64,000 nucleotides of DNA. It comes from Aureisphaera galaxeae (GTDB taxonomy: Bacteria > Bacteroidota > Bacteroidia > Flavobacteriales > Flavobacteriaceae). Below the pieces are notes generated by a model that worked only from the letters and a program-made list of their open reading frames with translations, was not told the DNA's origin and did no database searches. The translations under genes were made by a program, and so were the position numbers. Position 1 is the stretch's first letter. Each line of letters starts with the position of its first letter. The stretch spans positions 1 to 64,000 of the forward strand of contig NZ_JAQQTF010000010.1 in NCBI RefSeq assembly GCF_028561275.1, read 5' to 3'. Shown piece after piece: positions 35,504-43,643 of the stretch.

Positions 35504-38005
35504 GTGACCCAACCCAAAAGGTTAACCTTACTTTTTACCCTTTTTATTTCTTGTTTTGCTATGGCGCAAAACACTGTGGGGCTTCGAGACTATCTAGAAA
35601 ATCTAGAAAGCAGCTACCCCTATACCTTTTCTTTTAAGGACGAAGATATTTCCAGTCATTATGTTACCAATCCCAATGCCAGTTCTTTTGAAAATGCATT
35701 GGATTTTTTAGGTAAAAACACCTTATTTCAATACAGAGTTTTACCCGACAATACCATTACCATTAGCCGGAAGGAAAACCTAGTTAGCATCTGCGGAAAG
35801 GTATTTAATGATGTTGATGGACTTCCCTTTACCAGTGTAGCGGTGATGTCTCCCTACCAGCAAGTACTTACCGATGCCGAAGGGTTATTCTCTATGGACA
35901 TACTCAATCTTGGCGATGCCATTAACTTCCAGTATACCGGATATGAAAAAGTGACGCGTTCGGCTTCCGATTTTACGGGCCCAAGCTGTGGTCAAATCAC
36001 ATTGTCACCACGGATTGAAGTACTTAATCCTGTAAACTTGACCAATTATTTTGCCAAGGGTATTTCTAAAAACAATGACGGGACCCTCACGGTAAATTAT
36101 GACGAGTTCGATATTCTACCAGGGCTCATTGAACCCGACGTATTGCTCACCATACAGGCACTTCCGGGGATACAAAGTGTAAATGAGTCGGTTTCCTTCC
36201 TCAATATCCGTGGAGGAACCAATGACCAAAACCTTATTCTATGGGATGGCATTAAAATGTACCAAAACGGTCATTTCTTCGGTCTGATCTCGGCCTTCAA
36301 TCCTTTCCTGACCGAAAACGTAACCGTTACCAAAAACGGAACCTCAGCTTTGTTTGGCGATGGTGTTTCTGGTGTAATTTCGATGGAAGGTGATGACGAA
36401 ATTACTTCAAAAGTGAAAGGAAGCCTAGGGCTTAATCTTATTAGTGCAGATGCCTTTGTAGACGTTCCTTTGGGTAAAATAGGCTCGGTACAGGTTTCGG
36501 GACGTAAGAGCATTAACAATATTGTAGAAACACCAACCTATACGTCCTATTTTGAAAGGGCTTTTCAGAATACAGAGGTAACCTCTATGGGGGGTGACGT
36601 ATTACCCAATAGTGATGATGATTTCAGTTTTCTCGATACAAGCTTTAGGGTGTTACTGAAACCTACCGAAAAAGATTTGTTCCGTTTCAATTTTATGGTA
36701 CTGGCCAATGAATTGGAATTTTTGGAAAATGCCCGTATCGATGGCGAATTTCAATCCTTACGAAGCGATTTGTTGCAGAACAATGTTTCTGGTGGATTCT
36801 ACTACCAAAGACAATGGAACGATCGGTGGAATACCGACTTCCAATTTTACGGAACCGCTTATGAATTACAGGCTTCCAACCAGGATGTGGTGAACAATCA
36901 GCGATTGTTTCAGGAAAATGATGTGCTGGAATCTGGTGCGCGATTGACCACCGATCATCGATTTTCGGATAAAATCATGGGACGGTTGGGATATCAGTTC
37001 AATGAAACAGGGATCACCAATTTCGAGCAAATTAATAATCCGTTCTTCGAACGCACCGATAAGCAAGTAATAAGAACCCATAGTTTCTTTGCAGAATCGA
37101 ACATACAAGCACTTAAGAATACCGCTATTAATGCTGGGCTACGACTGAATCATGTAGGGAAATTCAATGAGCTCCTATGGGAACCGCGATTGAGCTTAAC
37201 CCATAGATTCCTCAATTATTTCACTTTTGAATTATTGGGAGAATTGAAAAGCCAAACCACTTCCCAAATTATTGACTTTCAGAATGATTTCCTAGGGGTC
37301 GAAAATCGCCGTTGGGTATTGTCGCGACCCAATGATATTCCTATTATTAAAAGCCAACAAGTGTCGGCCGGTCTTACCTTCAGCAGAAAAGGTTGGCTCG
37401 TTAATGTAGAACCTTATCTGAAAAAAGTGGAGGGTATTACCTCCCAAAGCCAAGGATTTCAGAACCAATTTGTGAACGAGCGATCGCACGGGAGTTATAT
37501 TGCCAAGGGAATTGATGTCCTTCTGAATAAAAATTTCAAAAGCATTACCACTTGGTTGAGCTATTCCTATGCCAAGAATGACTATGAATTCGAGGATTTT
37601 ATCCCCTCTGAATTCCCCAACAACCTAGACATTAGACATACCCTTTCCTACGGTATCAATTATTCTTTTAAAAACTTCAATCTTTCTGGCGGTTTCAACT
37701 GGCATACAGGAAAACCCACTACCCTTTTGGCCCGTGGCGAAGAGATTGTAGACGGGGCACTAAATTTTGCACGGCCCAATGGAGAAAATATCAAGGATTA
37801 TTTCCGAGTCGATATTTCGGGTACCTACGAATTCAAATTGAGCAATAGCTTCGATGCCTTCGTGGGTGCTTCTATTTGGAATCTACTGGATACGGATAAT
37901 GTGGTGAATCATTTCTTTAGACTTAGTGACGATATGGAAGTGGAAGAAATTGACGAATTTGCCCTGGGCTTTACGCCCAACTTCTCTTTTAGGATTATTT
38001 TCTGA
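35504..38005 (+). CDS. TonB-dependent outer-membrane receptor with STN and carboxypeptidase-like N-terminal domains
   Basis: An 833-aa receptor. It starts with a GTG at 35504 and has a signal peptide (LLFTLFISCFAMAQ). A secretin/TonB short N-terminal domain (about 25-85) is the part that contacts a FecR-type regulator. A CarboxypepD_reg-like domain (about 90-165, GKVFNDVDGLPFTSVAVM) and a plug (about 205-300, LNIRGGTNDQNLILWDGIKMY) follow. The C-terminal beta-barrel ends in FTPNFSFRIIF. There is no SusD partner nearby, so it is not a canonical polysaccharide-utilisation locus, and the ligand is unknown. A very short gap to fecR implies coupled translation. Confidence 0.93.
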   Translation: MTQPKRLTLLFTLFISCFAMAQNTVGLRDYLENLESSYPYTFSFKDEDISSHYVTNPNASSFENALDFLGKNTLFQYRVLPDNTITISRKENLVSICGKVFNDVDGLPFTSVAVMSPYQQVLTDAEGLFSMDILNLGDAINFQYTGYEKVTRSASDFTGPSCGQITLSPRIEVLNPVNLTNYFAKGISKNNDGTLTVNYDEFDILPGLIEPDVLLTIQALPGIQSVNESVSFLNIRGGTNDQNLILWDGIKMYQNGHFFGLISAFNPFLTENVTVTKNGTSALFGDGVSGVISMEGDDEITSKVKGSLGLNLISADAFVDVPLGKIGSVQVSGRKSINNIVETPTYTSYFERAFQNTEVTSMGGDVLPNSDDDFSFLDTSFRVLLKPTEKDLFRFNFMVLANELEFLENARIDGEFQSLRSDLLQNNVSGGFYYQRQWNDRWNTDFQFYGTAYELQASNQDVVNNQRLFQENDVLESGARLTTDHRFSDKIMGRLGYQFNETGITNFEQINNPFFERTDKQVIRTHSFFAESNIQALKNTAINAGLRLNHVGKFNELLWEPRLSLTHRFLNYFTFELLGELKSQTTSQIIDFQNDFLGVENRRWVLSRPNDIPIIKSQQVSAGLTFSRKGWLVNVEPYLKKVEGITSQSQGFQNQFVNERSHGSYIAKGIDVLLNKNFKSITTWLSYSYAKNDYEFEDFIPSEFPNNLDIRHTLSYGINYSFKNFNLSGGFNWHTGKPTTLLARGEEIVDGALNFARPNGENIKDYFRVDISGTYEFKLSNSFDAFVGASIWNLLDTDNVVNHFFRLSDDMEVEEIDEFALGFTPNFSFRIIF

Positions 38006-38061
38006 TTCTTCCATCCTAAAAAAGGTATCTTTAGTCATGTCAATCATAAACTAATAAAACA

Positions 38062-39552
38062 ATGAAATTAAGATTACTCTTTCTTTTAGCATGTATGCTA
38101 TGCTCATTTTCTAGCTTTTCCCAATCGGAAAAGGAAAAGGTCATAGAGACCGTGAACAAAAGTGAAATAGAAGGCCATATCTACTTCTTGGCCGATGATT
38201 TATTAAAAGGAAGGGAAACTGGCACCCCCGAAAACAAAATTGCGGCCTCTTATTTGGCCAATATGTTTCGCACCTACGGTGTAAAACCCAATCCAAAAAC
38301 TGGGGATTATTATCAGAAGGTTCCATTAGAAAAGACTTCGCCGCCTTCTACATTAGAGTTGGAGATAGATGGTAATGAAATAAAGAACAAGGTGGCGCTC
38401 AATGCACAAGCCATGGAATCGAATGCTGATGCCATTTATTTGGGATATGGGTTGGAAGAAGACTACAAAGGCAAGGATGTTCACGGAAAAGTAATCCTTA
38501 TTAAAGCGGGAAGTTCGGAAACCAATGATGCAAGAGGGGCTTTCGGATTGAGAGGAACAAAAATGGAGTTGGCTCAAAAGGCTGGAGTAAAGGCTATCGT
38601 AGAATTTTTACAAGCCAAAAACAATATGTGGGGATTCATAGAACACAATTTTAATGAACCCAGCTTACGATTGGCCTCAGGCGAAGGTGATGAAAAAAGT
38701 GGACCTGCTTATATTTGGGTTCAGGATGCCAATGGAAGCCTTAGCGATAAAATAGCCACTGGAAAGCATGGAGTTTCCTTAAGCATGAGCGCACAGAAGA
38801 AAGAAAAGGTAATAAGTCAGAATGTAGTAGGTGTTATAGAAGGAACCGATCCGAAATTGAAAAACGAATATATTATTTACTCTGCTCATTACGATCACGT
38901 AGGTGTTGGTAAACCTGATGAAACGGGCGATACTATTTACAATGGTGCTCGAGACAATGCCGTTGGGGTAACGACGGTATTGAGCATGGCAGAAAATCTG
39001 GCCAAATACCCTACCAAACGATCGGCCCTTTTTATTCTATTTACTGCAGAAGAGAAAGGACTATTGGGTAGCCAGTACTATGTTGAAAACCCTGTATTGC
39101 CTTTAAATCAGATGGTATACTGCTTTAACAGCGATAATGGAGGATACAATGATACTTCTTTGGCCACCATTATCGGTTTGCCTAGAACCACCGCCGAACA
39201 GCATATTAAAGATGCGGCCAAAACCTTTGGTCTTACTGCTATAGATGACCCGGCTCCAGAGCAAGGTCTTTTCGATAGAAGTGACAATGTTCATTTTGCG
39301 GCCAAGGGAATTCCTGCACCTACTTTTTCCATGGGATTCACTTCCTTTAGTGGTGACGTAACAAAATACTACCACCAACCCAGAGATCATGCCGATAGTA
39401 TCGACTATGATTATATGGAAAAGTTCTTCAAGGCTTATGTAATGGCAGGAAGGAATATTGCCAACGATCCCCTTACTCCCTTTTGGACAGCTGGCGATAA
39501 ATACGAAGCAGCAGGTAAAGCACTATATAAACGGACCGACATTAAGGACTAA
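38062..39552 (+). CDS. Secreted M28-family zinc metallopeptidase with PA domain
   Basis: A 496-aa protein with a signal peptide (ACMLCSFSSFSQ). A protease-associated region (about 110-225) precedes the catalytic domain. The two-zinc site is visible: His276 (HYDHVG), bridging Asp298 (RDNAVGV), the Glu330-Glu331 pair (AEEKGLLGS), Asp358 (NSDNGG) and His438 (YHQPRDH). M28 enzymes are aminopeptidases or carboxypeptidases, and the exact specificity is unknown. A strong hairpin terminator follows the stop. Confidence 0.93.
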   Translation: MKLRLLFLLACMLCSFSSFSQSEKEKVIETVNKSEIEGHIYFLADDLLKGRETGTPENKIAASYLANMFRTYGVKPNPKTGDYYQKVPLEKTSPPSTLELEIDGNEIKNKVALNAQAMESNADAIYLGYGLEEDYKGKDVHGKVILIKAGSSETNDARGAFGLRGTKMELAQKAGVKAIVEFLQAKNNMWGFIEHNFNEPSLRLASGEGDEKSGPAYIWVQDANGSLSDKIATGKHGVSLSMSAQKKEKVISQNVVGVIEGTDPKLKNEYIIYSAHYDHVGVGKPDETGDTIYNGARDNAVGVTTVLSMAENLAKYPTKRSALFILFTAEEKGLLGSQYYVENPVLPLNQMVYCFNSDNGGYNDTSLATIIGLPRTTAEQHIKDAAKTFGLTAIDDPAPEQGLFDRSDNVHFAAKGIPAPTFSMGFTSFSGDVTKYYHQPRDHADSIDYDYMEKFFKAYVMAGRNIANDPLTPFWTAGDKYEAAGKALYKRTDIKD

Positions 39553-39559
39553 TCATAAC

Positions 39560-39578
39560 GCCTCGGGAAACCGGGGCT
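39560..39578 (+). terminator. Rho-independent terminator after the M28 peptidase
   Basis: GCCTCGGG-aaa-CCGGGGC forms an almost perfect GC-rich stem followed by eight T. Confidence 0.85.
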
Positions 39579-39691
39579 TTTTTTTGGAAATTATGGAGTG
39601 ATTTTAAAGTCATGCCAACCCCTTTTTCACCTCCCTCTATGAATTCATAGATTTTTTCTCGCTACAGGAATTCTTTGATAGCAATTCACTG

Positions 39692-39716
39692 GTTTACAGG
39701 TACTTTTGACCTGTAA
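39692..39716 (+). promoter_or_regulatory. Promoter -7 box (TACTTTTG) overlapped by an inverted repeat
   Basis: TACTTTTG (39701-39708) matches TAnnTTTG, with a TTTG 23 bases upstream as a possible -33 element. TTACAGGT and ACCTGTAA flank its core as an 8-bp perfect inverted repeat, so a dimeric regulator could block the promoter. Confidence 0.5.
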
Positions 39717-39736
39717 CCAAATTTAATTCTTGCATT

Positions 39737-40288
39737 ATGAGAAAATCAATTCTTGTCATTCTAGTGGCACTATTCGCTTTCGGATTCCAAGCCGAAGCAC
39801 AAAACTGTAATCAGGGGGAAAAACTAGCTCAGGACACTTGGGCAGAATGGGGTCCCTGGAAACCAAGTATTTCCTTAATTCCTTGGAAAAACAAAGTACA
39901 ACGTATTAAAAACGTATGGAACGCTATTGCTTCCAATGGTAGTGCTACCATCGGTCCACGATTTTTAGAATTGGACGGAGGTAACGAAACCGGAACTATT
40001 TTGGGCAAGACCAAGCGAACCTTTGTTACACCGCCTTCATTCGATAACCGTGTAGAAGTTACCATCAACAAATACGATGGAAAAGCCAAAACAGGGGTCG
40101 TTATCTGTACCATGGGTCGCAATGGAGTACTTCAACAAAAAGCAACTTATGAATTCCCAAATGACAGGAATGGAAAGGTAAAGAAGTTTACACTCAACAA
40201 CGTGAAAGGGAAGATCATCATCATCGCAATGAGAAATAAGTCGGTAGGAAATAAATTCAAGTACCGCATCAACGCAAAGAAGAAGTAA
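39737..40288 (+). CDS. Hypothetical secreted protein, 183 aa
   Basis: The signal peptide ends FQAEAQ. The mature protein is basic, especially at the end (KIIIIAMRNKSVGNKFKYRINAKKK), with WAEWGPWKPSISLIPWK near the start and beta-rich stretches such as GTILGKTKRTFVTP. It reads as a single small extracellular or periplasmic domain; no family was recognised. It has its own promoter with an overlapping palindrome and its own terminator, suggesting a regulated monocistronic gene. Confidence 0.75.
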   Translation: MRKSILVILVALFAFGFQAEAQNCNQGEKLAQDTWAEWGPWKPSISLIPWKNKVQRIKNVWNAIASNGSATIGPRFLELDGGNETGTILGKTKRTFVTPPSFDNRVEVTINKYDGKAKTGVVICTMGRNGVLQQKATYEFPNDRNGKVKKFTLNNVKGKIIIIAMRNKSVGNKFKYRINAKKK

Positions 40289-40304
40289 GTTAATTTTCAA
40301 TCGT

Positions 40305-40331
40305 ACCAGATACCCGTCCCAAGTATCTGGT
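40305..40331 (+). terminator. Hairpin terminator
   Basis: ACCAGATAC-(9 nt)-GTATCTGGT is a perfect 9-bp stem followed by CTTTATCT. It lies 16 bases after the preceding stop. Confidence 0.7.
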
Positions 40332-40350
40332 CTTTATCTCAATTTTAGTT

Positions 40351-40887
40351 ATGAAAACACTACTTTACGTCATTGTCTTTTTGCCACTAATCGCAATCGC
40401 ACAACCCAAAGTATACTCTGTAGAACCTGTCCCCAATAAAGAAGTGCTCTACGAAGGAAATCTCATTGAAGGAACCTTTTTACAAGACCTATCTTGGGCA
40501 TGGAACAGCAGCAATGCCTGTTTTCCCGAAACCCAAAAAACAAAATTCACAGGGAAGCATTTGTTCTTTACCGGAATCATTCCTAGATATAGCGAAATGA
40601 CGGTTACAGTCATCCCTAAAGATCCAAGTAAAAACTTCAGCATCTATGCTTATGAAATGGGTACAGGTAGTGATTACTTGGTTCCCAACTTACCCAGATG
40701 CATACGCTGTGAGGCCGATCATAAAAGAGACCGTGCTTTTGCTGGGAAAGCGCCGCAGGATCATACACGAACGGTAGAAAACTTGGTTGCCATAAACAAT
40801 CCTTACAGAGTAGTTATAGGTGTTACAGGGGCCGACGGATTGGAAGAAGGTGAATTTATATTAAAAATCAGCATGAAAACTAAGTGA
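40351..40887 (+). CDS. Hypothetical secreted protein, 178 aa
   Basis: The signal peptide is VIVFLPLIAIAQ. The mature protein contains VYSVEPVPNKEVLYEGNLIEG, LSWAWNSSNACFPETQ, KHLFFTGIIPRYSEMTVTVIP and LVPNLPRCIRCEADH. The CxxC-like CIRC plus another Cys could form disulfides or bind a metal. The organisation suggests a beta-sandwich similar to the pre-peptidase C-terminal (PPC) type, but this is tentative. No confident family or function. Confidence 0.7.
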   Translation: MKTLLYVIVFLPLIAIAQPKVYSVEPVPNKEVLYEGNLIEGTFLQDLSWAWNSSNACFPETQKTKFTGKHLFFTGIIPRYSEMTVTVIPKDPSKNFSIYAYEMGTGSDYLVPNLPRCIRCEADHKRDRAFAGKAPQDHTRTVENLVAINNPYRVVIGVTGADGLEEGEFILKISMKTK

Positions 40888-40927
40888 TTAATTCTTCGAG
40901 AAGGACTGGTTTTGGGAATAAATAACT

Positions 40928-40960
40928 AACTTGAAGACATATAACCTCGCAAGTTATATG
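40928..40960 (+). promoter_or_regulatory. Overlapping inverted repeats upstream of the NarL-type sensor gene
   Basis: CATATAAC (40938-40945) pairs perfectly with GTTATATG (40953-40960). AACTTG (40928-40933) pairs with CAAGTT (40950-40955). The two pairings share bases and are mutually exclusive, consistent with an operator or a switchable leader. It ends 26 bases before the kinase ATG. Confidence 0.5.
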
Positions 40961-40986
40961 AACACTATCCTCCAAAAAACAACGTA

Positions 40987-43005
40987 ATGGTTTTTCTAAA
41001 ATCGAAAAAAGCCTATTTATTTTTAATCTTAATTTTTATACCTCTGGGAACATTAAATTCCCAATCCAAAGGTTCGCCACCTTCTTTGGATGCTGATTCT
41101 ATTATCGCTATTACGGACACCCTCAAAACTGGACTGCAGAAGATAAAAATACTTACCTCCAATGCGGGTGCGAATAGATATGTTCCGGAAACTCGTAGGC
41201 TCATAAACAAAGCGTTGGAAATCTCCATTCGGGAAGAGAATCCGGAATTGCTCGCGAATGCGTATTATTCTTTGGGCAATTATTACTATTACAACGCTAA
41301 AACGGACTCCTGCCTATCCTCATTGAACAAGGCTCTTACATACCTTGAAGAGTATGACGACCCCTTATTGAATGCCTCTGTGCTCTCCTCTCAAGGAGGC
41401 GCCTATTCCAAATTGGGGGCTGTTATTCTGGCCATTTCTACTAATATAGAAGCTAAGAAAATATTGGATGGTATCGACAGCCTTACGTTGGATGAAGAAC
41501 AAATTCACAAACTAAAAGGGCGCACCTTAGTATTGAACAACAGTCTCGCCAACCTATATAGCCAAACAGAAGATTATGAAGCAGCCCTAAGCTACTATGA
41601 ACAGGCTTATGAAGCCGCATTGATTCTGGGATCTAAGCCTAATGCTGCTATCATTCTTAGTAACAAAGGAGACCTGCTCTTAAAAATGGACCGTTTGGAA
41701 GAAGGGTTGAAAGTATTGGAAGAATCTAAAGCAAAGAAAATGGCAGCTGGGCTTCCAAGTCGTTTTATTGCCGGTTCGGACCTCAATATAGGTATCGCTC
41801 ATTTCAAAATGGGTAATTTCGAACTGTCCTTACAAAGTTACAATAGCGCCCTGGAAAATAACCGGGCCAAAGGGAATACTACACAGCTAATGCAAGCGAT
41901 TACCGAACGGGGTATTCTGTACAATGCACTAGGTCGCTACGCGGAAGCGAAAGCAGATTGTGAAGAAGGAAAGGGCATCGCCAAGGAGATCAATAATTCA
42001 GAATACATCATCAAATCCTGTGAGTGCCTGCACAAATCATATCTGGAGCTTGGCGATTTTGAAAGGTCCTTAGACAATCATATACGCTACACGAAAACGA
42101 AAGATTCTGTTTTTAATGAGAAAAACATACGTAAAATTACCCAAGTTGGGATGCAATATGAATTTGATAAGAAAGAGGCCGAACAGCAGTTGCTACTCGC
42201 GAAAAAAAACCGTCAAAAAAATCAAATTCTCGCTGGGCTCATTACGCTTGGGATCTTTGCTCTTATGTTATTCATTTTTTTCAGAAAACGATTGAAATAC
42301 CAAAGAACAATTGCCTCCCAAAAAGATAGTATTCAACAACAAAAAATTGTTGAATTACAACAACATAATAAACTCACCGCCATGAGCAGCATGATCGAAG
42401 GGCAAGAAGCGGAACGTCTGCGTATTGCCAAAGACCTTCACGATAGCTTAGGAGGGTTACTGAGCACGGTAAAGGCGCATTTCACAAGTATTCAAAAGGA
42501 AATTACGCAATTGGCAAAGCTCAATATTACCGAAAAAACGAATGAACTCATAGATGAGGCCTGTATAGAAGTACGACGTATTTCCCACAATATGATGCCG
42601 CATGCCCTGAGTATCTCCGGACTCCCAGGAGCCGTAGAAGACATGGTAGAAAACCTCAAGGATCAAGGCTATGAAGTTACCCTAGAAATAAATAATATGC
42701 CCGAAGAAATGGACAATACCCGAAAGGTAATGCTGTACCGACTGTTACAGGAAATCATTTCCAATGTGCGCAAGCATGCAGAAGCTAAGTCCATTTTAAT
42801 TCAATTGCTGGGATATAAGAACGAAATCCATCTCATTGTAGAAGACGATGGGAAAGGTTTCGATCTGGATCAAGCCACAGGAAATGGCGGCTTAGGATTA
42901 AAGAGCATTAACAGCAGGGTAGAATTCTTGGACGGGAAGATACATTGGGATACCCAACCCGGACAAGGGACCACCCTTTCTATAAATATACCCTCAGGTT
43001 CATGA
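40987..43005 (+). CDS. TPR-containing sensor histidine kinase (HisKA_3 type)
   Basis: A 672-aa kinase. The signal peptide or first membrane segment is at about 8-24. A large periplasmic array of TPR repeats (about 75-385) includes ANAYYSLGNYYYYNAKTDSCLSS and DYEAALSYYEQAYEAAL. One membrane helix follows (about 415-435, ILAGLITLGIFALMLFIFF), then a dimerisation/phospho-acceptor helix with His485 (AKDLHDSLGG) and a HATPase domain with VEDDGKGFD and GGLGLKSINSRVEFL. Its stop overlaps the start of the LuxR regulator as ATGA, so the pair is cotranslated. Confidence 0.94.
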   Translation: MVFLKSKKAYLFLILIFIPLGTLNSQSKGSPPSLDADSIIAITDTLKTGLQKIKILTSNAGANRYVPETRRLINKALEISIREENPELLANAYYSLGNYYYYNAKTDSCLSSLNKALTYLEEYDDPLLNASVLSSQGGAYSKLGAVILAISTNIEAKKILDGIDSLTLDEEQIHKLKGRTLVLNNSLANLYSQTEDYEAALSYYEQAYEAALILGSKPNAAIILSNKGDLLLKMDRLEEGLKVLEESKAKKMAAGLPSRFIAGSDLNIGIAHFKMGNFELSLQSYNSALENNRAKGNTTQLMQAITERGILYNALGRYAEAKADCEEGKGIAKEINNSEYIIKSCECLHKSYLELGDFERSLDNHIRYTKTKDSVFNEKNIRKITQVGMQYEFDKKEAEQQLLLAKKNRQKNQILAGLITLGIFALMLFIFFRKRLKYQRTIASQKDSIQQQKIVELQQHNKLTAMSSMIEGQEAERLRIAKDLHDSLGGLLSTVKAHFTSIQKEITQLAKLNITEKTNELIDEACIEVRRISHNMMPHALSISGLPGAVEDMVENLKDQGYEVTLEINNMPEEMDNTRKVMLYRLLQEIISNVRKHAEAKSILIQLLGYKNEIHLIVEDDGKGFDLDQATGNGGLGLKSINSRVEFLDGKIHWDTQPGQGTTLSINIPSGS

Positions 43006-43643
43006 TACGTGTTTTCATTGTAGACGACCATAAAATGGTTATTGAAGGACTGGAACTACTGCTTCAAAACGAAGCGGAAATTGAAGTAGTAGGAACCGCT
43101 TTGAATGGTGAAGATGCCATACAACGCATTCCTGAAACACAGGCAGATGTTGTCTTGCTAGATATCAATATGCCCGGGCTGAATGGCATTGATACCTGCA
43201 AAAAATTACTGAAACAGCATCCTGAACTCAAGGTAATTGCTATTTCCATGCACAAAGAAAGCAGCCTTATAAAATTGATGCTGAGTAATGGGGCCAAAGG
43301 ATATGTCTTAAAGAATGCTGGACAAGAAGACGTTGTTAAAGCCATTACTAAGGTTTATGAAGGGAAAAGTTATTTGGATGCCGATGTGAACGAAATAGTC
43401 ATGAACAGCATCCTTCAACAACCCAGCAAGCAAAACTCTAACAACTTCCCGACCCTTTCCCGCAGGGAGAAGGAAGTGTTGATCTGTATTTTGGATGAAT
43501 TCACTACTCAGGAAATCGCTGATAAGCTGAATATCAGTTTCGGAACGGTAGAAACCCACCGAAGAAATATGCTTATTAAAACAGGGGCTAGAAATACTGC
43601 TGGTTTGGTACGTATTGCTCTAGAATACGAGCTCCACAAATAA
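43002..43643 (+). CDS. NarL/LuxR family response regulator
   Basis: A 213-aa regulator. The receiver domain (about 1-120) has IVDDHKMVIEGL, the phospho-acceptor Asp in VVLLDINMPGLNG and the Lys in GYVLKNAG. The C-terminal LuxR helix-turn-helix (about 145-210) is LSRREKEVLICILDEFTTQEIADKL and SFGTVETHRRNMLIKTGARN. The ATG at 43002 overlaps the kinase stop by four bases. It is the cognate regulator of the TPR kinase; targets are unknown. Confidence 0.95.
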   Translation: MIRVFIVDDHKMVIEGLELLLQNEAEIEVVGTALNGEDAIQRIPETQADVVLLDINMPGLNGIDTCKKLLKQHPELKVIAISMHKESSLIKLMLSNGAKGYVLKNAGQEDVVKAITKVYEGKSYLDADVNEIVMNSILQQPSKQNSNNFPTLSRREKEVLICILDEFTTQEIADKLNISFGTVETHRRNMLIKTGARNTAGLVRIALEYELHK

